A stretch of DNA of 64,000 nucleotides from Branchiostoma floridae (taxonomy: Eukaryota; Chordata; Leptocardii; Amphioxiformes; Branchiostomatidae). The stretch spans positions 4,932,362 through 4,996,361 of the forward strand of contig NC_049996.1 of NCBI RefSeq assembly GCF_000003815.2, written 5' to 3'. Under the pieces are notes generated by a model. That model did not search any database. It was not told the DNA's origin and saw only the letters and a program-made list of their open reading frames with translations. Below, in pieces: positions 12,628 through 23,890 of this stretch; position 1 is the stretch's first letter; each line of letters starts with the position of its first letter. The position numbers were made by a program, and so were the translations under genes.

Positions 12628-14524
12628 TATTGCTTAGGATGTTAGATATTTTTTAATACATCTAACCTGACCAATAGGGCTTGGTGTTGTACAAAGGAAA
12701 TAAGCTGAACACAGAATAAGTGCACAAGTTGCCAATTGAAGAAACCTTAAAAGGATGATCAATGACTTGAAGAAAGTGAGCAGCTGAGGGTTCTGAAAAG
12801 TTGCATCCAAAAACTAAAAAAACAAACAGTGTGAGCCATTTCAGTAAAACATACATGTACTAGAAATTAAATCAACATGATTTCTTTAGTTAGACCAGGA
12901 AGGAAGAGGACAAAATCATACAATGTAGATGGTCATTCACATGTATATAACTGTATGAGTAACAGTTATAATGATAATAACTATGGCAATAACGATATAA
13001 TATCAAATCCGACGCCTCAAAGGGAGATAAACAACTTGTAAAGGAGTCCCCAGAAGTAAGAGGTATCGATTAAGCCCCAAGTATTTGCTCCTGACATTAA
13101 ACTACCATTGTCAAAATTGTATCTGTGATACTATAGATAAATGAGTTGGAAATAAATGATAAATTTCTAAATCATCACATCATCAAGTAAATGCAAAAGG
13201 TTACCATTTCACAGGAAAAAAGGATTTGCAGGTGTGTCTTTTCCGTGCATTGGTACGGTGTACAATTGCCGTGCAATAAAATTCTTCTTTCATTATCAGG
13301 TAAAAGCTGATTCTTTATGTAACATACATGTATACGATGAGAGAAGGATCTTCCGAAAGTATTAAACTTTCCGTGCACAATCTGGCAGCTTTCGAGAAAG
13401 AGACATAGAAAAGCAGCTACAGGTACAATATCAAGGTGAGTATGAATATGAAGGGCAAAAAAGAACATGTAAAAGCTTTTCTTACAAAAGACACTATATT
13501 AATAGTAATATCACCCTACAGTTGAACTGAGACTCTGAGACTGAGTCTGAAGAAATAGAAGCCGACAGAAGGAAGGAAACTTGTCTTACAGGCATTAACT
13601 ACAGACATGCCAGAAGGTGATTTCATTTCATCAAGATTTTCCCACACTATTCATGGTGTACAGAATGGGGCCTTAATAATCTTCATCTTACTTAGCCCTT
13701 ATGGCTACAAAACTTAGATGTGCAATCACTACAGCATGAGGCTTTACATGTAAGTCTTAGTAGTGGTGTGTGTTCAACTTACAAACTCTTTCTGTGAACC
13801 AAATGTTGAGTGATAAGTAGGGAAGGTGATATTAACAGCAATTATTATTATCAAGTCCATGTCAGACATTAATTTAAATGCATCACGCAAAAAAAGGTAA
13901 ACCTTAAAGATGAACAAGTGATGGATAATCAAGAATGAAGATAAGAAGATGGTCATATTCACTACAAAGAGATACTCATATTCACTACAAAAGAGATGTT
14001 CATATTCACCACAAAAGAACCAATATATGGGGAAATATGCCTTTGTTTAGCTCGCTCAGTCAGGGGCATTTAGTATTTTGCTGCGTCAATATTACGCCCA
14101 GTTAAGTTGAAGAAACTGGATATCTGCATGTCAGGCAGAGAGTTTATAATAGCCTTCAAGTCAGAATGAGAAAGCTAAGCTTTTCAAAGTCAGTCAAAGA
14201 ATACAATCCAAAATTTGACAAAAGTGGTAAGGTCAGGATGAACAAGTTATATTGTTTGAAATTTGTAATTTCTAACTTTGAATAGCAAAGAAATGAAAGC
14301 TTAAAAGTGAAATACTAAAGAGATGAGTGACTGTGTGTTATAAACATCATTCAAAAGAGACTCCAACCCTTACAGCATGTTGCAAATAGATTTAACAAGC
14401 CTTTCGTAAAAAATGTTAGCTTTTCTAAAACAAATTTAGTCAGGGAATTAAACTTTTAGAACCCTCCAAATGAATATAGATGGGAAGAAGAAAAAGTAAA
14501 ATATTGGATCTCATTAACTCAGCA

Positions 14525-14545
14525 TTCAGCACCAAGGACAGACAT
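14525..14545 (+). promoter_or_regulatory. RE1 (NRSF/REST)-like motif
   Basis: TTCAGCACCAAGGACAGACA matches the RE1 core at all fixed positions with the canonical two-base gap. Its immediate flanks do not resemble those of the site at 7406, so the shared part is essentially the motif itself. Confidence 0.5.
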
Positions 14546-16619
14546 CATGGTAGAACCCACTAAGAAAGCCTACGAGTGTCCAGAAAAAACATCCCTGTAT
14601 GCAGAAATCTGTAAAAATGTGGCTGACTCTGATCAATTCCAACAACTTTGAAAATTTGGACACAATGTAGTGCCTTAATGTTGGCTACTTGCAGCAGAAA
14701 AGGAATGAAAAGAACAAAAGAAATATGGGTAAGAATCAGTCAGCAACTTTAAGGTGCTAGCTTAACTTTTCACAGAGCCTTATTAATATGTTACTTGACT
14801 TAAAGAAGCTTCATATAAACTACAATGTAAGTCTAGGTATTTGAAAAAAAGGCTAATTCACACTCTCAGATAATAGCGTTCTGACAGATATACTTGCTGA
14901 TATCATAGGAGGAAAAGACACTCAACTACAATACTAATGATCTGATGTCTAAGATATTAATAATTGAACCAGAGAAAGTTGTGACAAACTTAAGCAATAT
15001 GACGTTTTGCTACCAAAATGTTTAGCCATCAAAATGACCTCTAGCCTCAGCCTTACATGTTGCTTTACCTCAACGTTAGCCCTAACCTCAACCCTATGGC
15101 CTTCGGAATAAAACTTTTGGGACTAAAAAAGGACCGTAAAGGTGACAGTGACTCCGGGGGCAAATTGCCGAAGTTATTACCTTTATCTAGATGCGATTTT
15201 GAGAAGAACTGAATAAATATGAAAACATCTGTAGAGATATACAGGGCCAACACATTTATGTTGTTAGAACCATAATTGTGTGTTTGTATGTGTATGTATC
15301 AGTAAGACACCATTTGGAAGATGTCATATCAATGAAACATAACTAAAATTCTACTTTGTTCCGATAAAGCCAAGTTACACGATGCAATTGGAGCAGCTAC
15401 AGACTGCTATTACTTAGTTATTATTTGAACTCACTCAGGGCAAAAAATGAAACTGAGTTGGTACTGAATAGAGTTCTCAAAAGTTATAAAAATTACAACA
15501 GAATTAGAGCAGGGTATTATTAAATAAATGAGATTGAAATTAAGCCTAATAGATATGCTTGACAAAGTAAAGAAGTACAAAGTGTCAATAGATAAGAATT
15601 AGGCTGTTCACAGTTTGCTTGCTAGACACTAGTACAGGTCAAGAAAAGGAGTCTGATGCAAGATCAAGTGAAAAGAAGGAAAAATGGTCAAGAAGGGCAA
15701 CAATAAATCGAAATGAAACGGTTTTTGTAATAGATCCTTAGACTGCGTGTAAATATCATGGAGGACCAATTCCAATCAGTAGTGCACTGTGTGTCTTATG
15801 GTCCATAAAAAGGGCACTGGAAAAGAATTTTAAGACAACTTGCTGCCAAGCAAAGAATCTTATGACAAGAGGTTACTGGCTCTATTGCTACAATGAATTT
15901 TCCCACACTTTAGAATCATAAGAGAAACATTCAAGTACTAGCAGTCTTTCCTGTACATATAAAACATGCATTCATTTGCCATTAGTAGTAACCACTGGAG
16001 CAACATCTTATAGCACTGTTTCAATAACAACTCTTACTCTAATTTGTAACTATTGTGTAACATTAAATGAGTACTTATCAGAGTACTTACGGAAAAAGGC
16101 TAGCACATTACATAATCCAGGAAGTACAGTAGAAAAGAGATAGTCTTTTGTAGACTCAAAACTCTTTAATTGTTGGCATTGGTTGCTCTATTAGAGGTTC
16201 AGTGGGTGTAGTGAATTGGTCACAGAAAAGGAATAAAAAGAACCATAGACATCATATCAAATAAAACGAGAAATCTAAGAAATACGTTTATGGTGCAATG
16301 GATTATCATGGACTTGAAAGATTGTTTAGAATACTGTTACTGTGACAGGCTCATCATCTTCATCCACTAAAATGCCAAGTCAGTGGACAATGCAGTGATA
16401 TCTTAAGAGCAAAAGAACAAAGGAAAAAATTACAATCTGCGAATGTACATTCAGTTGAATGTTGAATTTTGAAAGTGGGGGAGGAGGTAGCGGTACAGTG
16501 ACAGATAACAATGACAACAACTGCTATTGGGAAATAATGTCAGTTGGAGCTAAAGTTTAAAAGACTTCTAGAGAAGACATAGTATTATGTAAGATGAGCT
16601 TGCCTAAGAAATCTTTCAT

Positions 16620-17010
16620 TCTATGCTTATGAATTTGTTAATCATAGCTCTTAGATGGGTTAGCAGAGCACCCATCACACCATACTGGGTATTACAATTT
16701 TAAATGTACACATGTATTGTCAATGTCTTCACAAGTATCAGTTTGCTTCTAAAGAAAAATAAGGCATAAAGGCCAATAATTGAGCTGTCACCATTCTTCT
16801 TATAAAAAACAAAGAGTCATAGTAAACTGTGTGAGCTAAAGAAAGTGTCAGGAGTATTGAGAAATCTGAGAGGAATCAGATACAGCGAGTCATGGATGGC
16901 ATCTAGCAGCTTGCTTACTGCTTCATAGGAAAGGAGAACACGAGTGACTGGGAGAAATTTAGTCACCACTTTTGGGTGGTTCAACTATTCCCAGAGATGT
17001 GTCATAGTAT
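16620..17010. repeat. Paralogous non-coding block, copy 2
   Basis: This is the partner of 9515-9890. The landmark TTAATCATAGCTCTTAGATG is identical and a further partial copy of it is seen near 17873. The GATGGG/CCCATC hairpin is kept with a different loop. Downstream, TAGCAGCTTGCTTACTG and TGTGTCATAGTATCA are recognisable. Confidence 0.65.
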
Positions 17011-17265
17011 CACATAATCAATAAGTATCATGATAATGATAACTTGAAGCACCTAAAACTTGGTATCTAACTGAGAAATAGTTGAATCACACGGTTAATA
17101 TAATGGATAGCTAAAACACAGATATTCCTGCTAATATCATAGGAGGATTAGGAATTCAAACTTAAAACTCATGATATGATGACTAAAAGGTTATGGCAAC
17201 AAAGGCAAATTCTAACCAGTAGAAAAATAAAAATTATTCAATGGTGTTGTTGATAGCTGTCAGCA

Positions 17266-17286
17266 ATCAGCACCAAGGAGAGACCC
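17266..17286 (+). promoter_or_regulatory. RE1-like motif, one core mismatch
   Basis: ATCAGCACCAAGGAGAGACC differs from the RE1 core by the first base and by one C-to-G change in the right half. The spacing is canonical. It lies shortly after the paralogous block 16620-17010. Confidence 0.4.
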
Positions 17287-18041
17287 TCTCTTGGAAGAAA
17301 CAACTGGCATTTAATAGATACCAAAATCTACTGTAAACTCTAAATGTATTTCTTACTTAACCCTAACCCTAATTCTATTCTTTTTTCTGGCTATCTTTCA
17401 AATCTCTTTTAAATTAGTTTCTGGACAGGATATCACCTTAACATACATGTAGACACTGATAGAAAGTCTGATCCTATACTGAATTCTAAAGATGAAATGA
17501 GTAATTAGCATAAATTAAGTATGATCAGACAGGTGAAGTACACAGCCCTACTTGTGGGATATGTAAGGTAGACAAGGACTATTCACACATGTTCATAGAA
17601 TGTAAACAACTTAAATATATCTGGCAGAAGAAAGAGAACTTTAGGCCACACCATTTTAACTACTTTGGACTATCAACAAAGATGAGTTGATACAGAGGCT
17701 ACTGCACAGTTGATCTCAAAGGGCCATTTTGACTATGGTTTATGACTCATAAAGAACAATCATATGAAGATAGTTTTGGAGAAAGACATTAACAAACAGG
17801 AGAAATTCAAGAGAGGAATCTGAAGAAAGAATACCTGAGTATTCCAGATTTTGTTCCTGCTATCAATCTTTTAATCATAGCTCTTAGATTAGTACATTGC
17901 GTAGAAGCAGGGCATAGAAGTAATGAGTTACCAGTCTTGACAATTTCTTTTAGCAAAAATGTCATTAAGTATCAGTTTCATTGCTGAAAATAATTAGACA
18001 CCATTGCCAATACATTGAGCTTTCAGTGTCATCTCACAGTT

Positions 18042-18062
18042 TTCAGTACCAGGGACAGAGAA
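18042..18062 (+). promoter_or_regulatory. RE1-like motif (TACC variant)
   Basis: TTCAGTACCAGGGACAGAGA matches the core apart from C-to-T in the left half. The flanks are clearly paralogous to those of the site at 33501, so these two sites are not independent of each other. Confidence 0.4.
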
Positions 18063-18089
18063 AACATTAAGCAGCTGTTCGTAATAAGA

Positions 18090-18139
18090 GAGTGTGAGAG
18101 AGAGAGTGTGAGAGACAGAGAGAGAGAGGGAGAGAGAGG

Positions 18140-18192
<53 letters not shown>
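18090..18192. repeat. GA microsatellite
   Basis: Nearly pure (GA)n with occasional GT or GGG interruptions. The Arg/Glu-rich + frame and Ser/Leu-rich - frame across it are repeat artefacts. Confidence 0.95.
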
Positions 18193-18197
<5 letters not shown>

Positions 18198-18689
18198 ACC
18201 TTGAAGACTAAGAACCTGAAATTTTTTCACACTTTGAATATTTTGCATCAAGTCACGGACATTACCTAGACACCCAGACCAGTCCAGATATGCTAGACGT
18301 GAGGACTCTAACACAGGTAGCTAAGGATTTGAAAGGGCCTAACAACCAACCTAGAAACTGTCAACTTTTTAAAAATGCCTTGGAGATCAAAAAATAAGGA
18401 AGCTCTATGTGTTGAGAGAGAGGAATAAAGACAGTATTTGCAAACAAACTATACAATTGTGCTGATTAATGTTTCTCATTGATCATTAATTGCTATCTAG
18501 TAGTCACCAGGGAATGAAAAGATCTGTTATTTATAAGATAACACTTTATAGCTATGTGGAAGGGTGAACAGTTTTGATATATATCAATAACTCAAATATG
18601 CGATGATCCAATGATAGAAAGACAGTGGAGCAACACAGTTGCATAATATGTTTCTACATAACTGGTGAATTAGGGAGATGAGGTTGATT

Positions 18690-19310
18690 TTTTTTTTTTT
18701 TAATTAAAATGTACAATTTGTGATGTAACAAGTACAGTACAGCCCATTTAGGCTAACGTCACATTTCCACATAGGGGCCTGGCCGGACAGCTTTGGAGCA
18801 CAAAAAGTTCGACATAAAAGACTACAAGAAGACAAAATGTAACGGAAATAATTCAACAGCGTGCCTTGTGCATATTCATTGGCATAAAATCTAATTTTTT
18901 CTTTCCGCAAAGAACCCGGCCGGGCCGCGGGTTGGAAATGTGACGTAGGCTTTAATTGTCTTCTTGAAATCACAAGTCCAAACCGACAGTGGAACCTAAA
19001 TTGAAGTGAACTTTTTAGGAATTATCTTCAGCACTGGTACATTGATGACATGTGTGAGGAAGGAAATTTCCTTTCAATGTTTTACTACAGACATTTAATA
19101 GTAAGACTATTTATCATATTCTGAGAGCAAAAAAGTAGAAAACTCTTAGAAAATTGAATACAGTTAACTTTACCATGGGGATTTATACAATAGTCTTTTT
19201 AAAAGGTTCCTGCAAAATCTACTAAAAGACAAACCAAAAGCCTTATATATTTAGTAATAGAAGTATGGGGAGAGAGATGCACAGTTGTATCATATGTAAC
19301 AATAAAATAT
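18690..19310. repeat. Paralogous block, partner of 34590-34955
   Basis: Shared landmarks with 34590-34955 include GTACAGTACAG-CCATTTA, a CCATGGGGA block, AATAGTCTT and AAAGACAAACCAAA, in the same order. A third, shorter copy is at about 35220-35420. With 18040-18420 versus 33495-34020 this forms one long diverged duplication about 15.4 kb apart. Confidence 0.65.
18749..18953. mobile_element. ~205-bp MITE, copy 1 of 2
   Basis: The left end GGCTAACGTCACATTTCC and the reversed right end AGCCTACGTCACATTTCC form an inverted repeat that continues to a GGCCGG block, about 35-40 bp in all. The same family occurs at 57185-57390. Flanking TA/TTA bases suggest a TA or TWA target, but the exact duplication cannot be fixed. 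Confidence 0.75.
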
Positions 19311-20241
19311 ATGTGCATTTTAGATACATAATTTTTTCTGATTTGATTAAAGGTATTCGGGCATAGGACAAAAAAATAGCCTCTATGGAGACACCCAGGT
19401 AGTGCTTATCCTGGAAAGCAGACTAACATCTTACATTTTGTGGTTTCTGCTAGTCATTAATTTTCTAGTTGAAAAACAATGCAGGTGGAAATGTTTAGAA
19501 GAAACTCTACACACATAGTGGGAATTAACATACATTTAAACAGAGAAAGCAGTTCTAGTACTGAACAAATAAGATAAATCAATTTCTATTCAGACTAGAA
19601 GCTAAGTTTTAAGAAACAGCAAATATGATTGATGATAGAAAGAGCAGGTGAAACTATGCTTTGACTTTCTAAAGTGGAAAACTAAAGTATTTGTACAGGA
19701 TATCAGTGGACATTTGGAAAGCCTTTGCATCTTTGAATCTCATTAAAAGTGAGACTAATTACAGATTTAAGCAATAATTCTTCTAGAAAAGCTTGGAGGG
19801 ATACTTATTAGGTCTCTGTCTTCAAATCTGTGTTCTGAGGAACAGTCACACCCCATGGAATAGTAGCATATGGCCAAAATGCTGGTTTAGGTGTTCATAA
19901 AGAGATACAGTGTAGATACTTGGAATAATGGGTCTGCTAATGTGAAGCAAAAAAAGAAAGGAAACTATGGGGAAAAATACTTTGCAGTGAGGAGGTTAGT
20001 TTAATTCTAATGCAGAGACAAGTTAAACATTTACAAGATTATATAATAAGGGTGAGGCCAAAGACATGCCTAGAATTTATGCAAATCGTAGAAAGGAGAC
20101 TGTGAACCCTTTGTTCCCAAACCTCAATACTTAGGTCTCACATTCAGTGGGTATCTGGCATTGGCAAACATGTTAAAGTTTAGTATACTGATAGTAGAGA
20201 ACAATACCTATCTACATGTAGATGTACACTTATATCATGGG

Positions 20242-20768
20242 CACCCTCACACTCAGGGTTGACATCGCGGCAAAGCCTAACGATATCACCCCTGACAATT
20301 CAGCCAGGGTATTTTGGTATTTGGGGCGTGGCTTCTAACCAACTGGCTTTTTGTTGTCGAAAGCTCGGAAAGGCGCCATATAAGGCGACTCATTAATATT
20401 CAAGTGCAAGATAACAGCACCGGCGTAACGTTCTTTCAGCGTCCAGACGTCTTTATCAGGTACCAAATTTAACATTTGTCGGTTCTGTGGGTATAGGGTA
20501 ACCACGGCATCACCGTATACATGTACCGACCTAGCATACGAAAAAAAAAACATTACCATCACGCAAAGATAAACAGATCTTTGTACACGCCGCGCCGTAC
20601 GCTGTTTGTTCGAAACTTGCAATCCGGTCGCTGATTGGCCCGCGACAAATCAGGCAAGCTCATTAATATTCATAAGCAGGGCGCCCCAAATACCCAAATA
20701 CCCTGGCTGAATTGTCAGGGGTGATATCGTTAGGCTTTGCCGCGATGTCAACCCTGAGTGTGAGGGTG
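20242..20768. mobile_element. 527-bp MITE with 87-bp TIRs and 8-bp TSD
   Basis: Arms 20242-20328 and 20682-20768 are reverse complements over 87 bp with a single mismatch; the termini read CACCCTCACACTCAGG. The exact 8-bp sequence ATCATGGG lies immediately outside both ends (20234-20241 and 20769-20776). An 8-bp duplication with CA termini fits hAT or P-type transposons; I cannot choose between them. The interior has no transposase, and the minus frame 20335-20622 is non-coding filler. Near-identical arms imply recent insertion. Confidence 0.95.
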
Positions 20769-21243
20769 ATCATGGGAGGATCACCCAATAATGACTGTAT
20801 CAGTTACAATGAACCAGATATTGTATAAGAAATATAACAATAAAATATGTAGCACTGTGCCTGATCTTAGTGGGGGTGGGGTGGTTGATAAATGGCAAGT
20901 TCAAAATTTTTTGACACCCACTTGGGAAATGGTTAACACCATCAATACAAGACTTTGGATACAAAAAGTAAAGCTGTATCTTGAAATAACCCCCCCCCCC
21001 CACCCCTTGCAATTGAAAATTATCAACAGTGAGGCACATTTGTAAAATAAAGCAAATTTCATCTGGCCTCTTTCTTTTTAATTTGCCATTATTGCAACAG
21101 TTACTGCTTACAACCTCTTTGTATAACATGCAATGAATATACCCCCCCCCTAATCTTAGGTATTATGAATTGTCATCATCTGCATTCATGCAGGATCTTT
21201 GACAGGGAATAAAAACAAAAGCCATACAAGAGCAAATTGTTCT

Positions 21244-21300
21244 TTACATGACTCCAGAAGAAGCAGTAAAAAATAGCCGCTGCAGATTTTTAGTTTTCAG
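21244..21300. repeat. Short duplicated element (partner at 12240-12300)
   Basis: It shares the exact 20-mer ACATGACTCCAGAAGAAGCA and the following TGCAGATTTTTAGTTTTCA-like block with 12240-12300. No other function is visible. Confidence 0.55.
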
Positions 21301-21639
21301 CACTAATTATGAAGGATTTTGAGGGAAAAATTTATTTGCCCTTCACTTGCTGCAGTTCTTATAGACTTGTTACTTTCTGACACCACAATATAACAATATC
21401 ACACCATAACATAAAATTCAGAGGATAAAATCTCACATTTTCTTAGATATGTACCTTTTTCTCTTAGACAATAAGTTGAGATGAACTAAATGAAAGAACA
21501 TCTAAAATAAACATTTTGAAGGTTTATGATTATGGTTAATCATACTTAATGAGCTTCTCATGAATAAATAAAGGTTAGAAAAATGAGAAATGTTCAATAG
21601 AGCATTTCATTAGAGTCAGACTATGTTGCAGTAAAGATG

Positions 21640-23060
21640 CCTGACAACAGAAGAAGAGTAAAATTAAGGAAAGCTTAAACCAAGACTATTTCATCAATCA
21701 GTTAGTTAAAGGAAGCTACAGATGAGCTTCAAGCCACCGGCACTCAATATGAGAGCCATATTAATAACGAACATTTTCTGGAGACCAACAGAAGAAAAGT
21801 ACATATTTCAATTAAGGAAAGTTTAAACAAGTACTATTTTATTAATCAGTTAAAGAAAGCTGCAGATGCTGATGAGCTTCAAGCCACTGACTCATCACTC
21901 AGTATATATATGAGAGCCATATTAATAACGAACATGTTCTGGAGACCAACAGAAGAAAAGTACATATTTCAATTAAGGAAAGTTTAAACAAGTACTATTT
22001 TATTAATCAGTTAAAGAAAGCTGCAGATGCTGATGAGCTTCAAGCCACTGACTCATCACTCAGTATGAGAGCCATATTAATAACGAACATGTTCTGGAGA
22101 CCAACAGAAGAAAAGTACATATTTCAATTAAGGAAAGTTTAAACAAGTACTATTTTATTAATCAGTTAAAGAAAGCTGCAGATGCTGATGAGCTTCAAGC
22201 CACTGACTCATCACTCAGTATGAGAGCCATATTAAAAACGAACATGTTCTGGAGACCAACAGAAGAAAAGTACATATTTCAATTAAGGAAAGTTTAAACA
22301 AGTACTATTTTATTAATCAGTTAAAGAAAGCTGCAGATGCTGATGAGCTTCAAGCCACTGACTCAGCACTCAATATGAGAGCAATATTAATAACAAACGT
22401 TTTCTGGAGACGAACAGAATGATAGTACATATTTCAAATTCTTGAAAGCTTAGACCAGTATAATATTATATACTATTTCATCAAGCAGTTAAAGGAAGTC
22501 ACAGATGATGATGACCTCAAGGTCACAGGCCCAGCACTCAATATGAGAGCCATATTAGTAACAAACGTTTTCTGGAGACCAACAGAAGAAGAGTACATAT
22601 TTCAAATCAAGGAAAGCTTAAACCAGTACTATTTTATCAAGCAGTTAAAGAAAAACGCACAGGAGCCTAAAGCCACTGACCCAGCACTCAATATGAGAGC
22701 AATATTAATAACAAACATTTTCTAGAGACCAACAGAAGAAAAGTACATATTTCAAATTAAGGAAAGCTTAAACCAGTACTCTTTCATCAATCAGTTAGTT
22801 AAATTAAAGCTACAGATGAGCTCCAAGCCACAGGCCAAGCACTCAATATGCGAGCCATATTAATTACAAAGTTAACGTTTTCTGGAGACCAACAGAATGA
22901 TAGTACATATTTCAAATTCTTGAAAGCTTAAACCAGTATATATGCTATTTCATCAAGCAGTTAAAGGAAGTCACAGATGATGATGAGCTCAAGGTCACAG
23001 GCCCAGCACTCAATATGACAGCCATATTAATAACAAACATTTTCTGGAGACCAACAGAGG
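21640..23060. repeat. Nine-copy satellite-like tandem array
   Basis: The marker GAGAGCCATATTAATAAC starts near 21751, 21912, 22067, 22222, 22377, 22545, 22695, 22850 and 23017. Spacing is 150-168 bp, most often 155. Copies 2-5 are almost identical and the outer copies are diverged. Two copies (ending near 22545 and 23017) carry an extra ~13 bp. A 60-residue + frame at 22543-22725 exists only because one unit is exactly 150 bp; the other units shift frame, so coding is unlikely. Confidence 0.92.
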
Positions 23061-23817
23061 GCATCTGGTGACAAGGTGTCAAGTGGACACTACTGCCAAT
23101 GACATAACCCATTTACTCACATAGGCAAATTTTCTTCAGCAAGATAAAATTTTTGCAGAAGTCAGCTACTTTATATCAGTGATTGCAACAAATGAAGATC
23201 AGCTAGAAGCGGGAGGAGTTTTCTCTTTTGTTGTGGAGAAAAGGCAAGACTTGCACAAATTGATAACTCTATCTATACATGCATGTTATTGAGCATGGTG
23301 AGAATATCAAATCTGATGCCACTGAGAGAGTGAGGGGGGGGTGCAGAGTTTAAACGAGATGATTATAAATGAAGCTTTTAAGAATAAGGAAATGCAGAAG
23401 AGTACTGAGACAGACAACTTGCACTTTATAACCAAGGATTGACCAACCAGGAACCAAGATCTGAACCAAAATTTAAAATGGGTGACATACATGATGAAAG
23501 AGATGGAGTAAAGTGATCACTGCATTATCAATGTAGAGTTCCTATGTACTCAATCTGCATGTATACAGTTCACCTCAATGGTCCAATTTTTTCTCTGGTA
23601 TGAGAATTTTGAAGAATATTAGATCAAGTATACAAAGATAATATTGTAGAAAGGATTACCACCACTGTGGTAGTGACAGCTTCAGTCAAGAACAAAAAAA
23701 TCTGAAGGGCCAAATACCTGGTCCAAATTTTGTTGTAACAGTTGTTTGTTACCTAGATACAAGATCTTTAGATCACCACATGTTATACTTGAAAACAATT
23801 GTCAGGACTATTTCGTA
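23061..23817. other. Gene-free spacer before the transposon
   Basis: No gene, RNA or repeat boundary was recognised between the satellite array and the ISL2EU left end. Confidence 0.4.
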
Positions 23818-23890
23818 TACGCCCTATTCACGTATGACGCAATCTGGCACCAAAACGAGGCGTGGAACGCACGAACAACACCGGGACAAT

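Larger units (their letters stand above)
7040..20241. other. Long gene-free tract of old paralogous blocks
   Basis: No exon with convincing coding potential is visible over 13 kb apart from unassigned frames near 8.2-9.1 kb. By eye the + strand is richer in A than in T, a bias often seen on the template strand of introns. A long minus-strand intron is therefore possible. Several segments recur at a diverged level elsewhere in the window and are listed separately. Confidence 0.4.

Noticed and set aside
18015-18314. Frames across the GA repeat
   Set aside because: Low-complexity artefacts of the microsatellite.
20335-20622. 95-codon minus frame
   Set aside because: It lies inside the MITE between its arms and has no transposase features.
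21640-23060. CRISPR array
   Set aside because: Units are about 155 bp of continuous repeat without distinct spacers, and the sequence is animal nuclear DNA.
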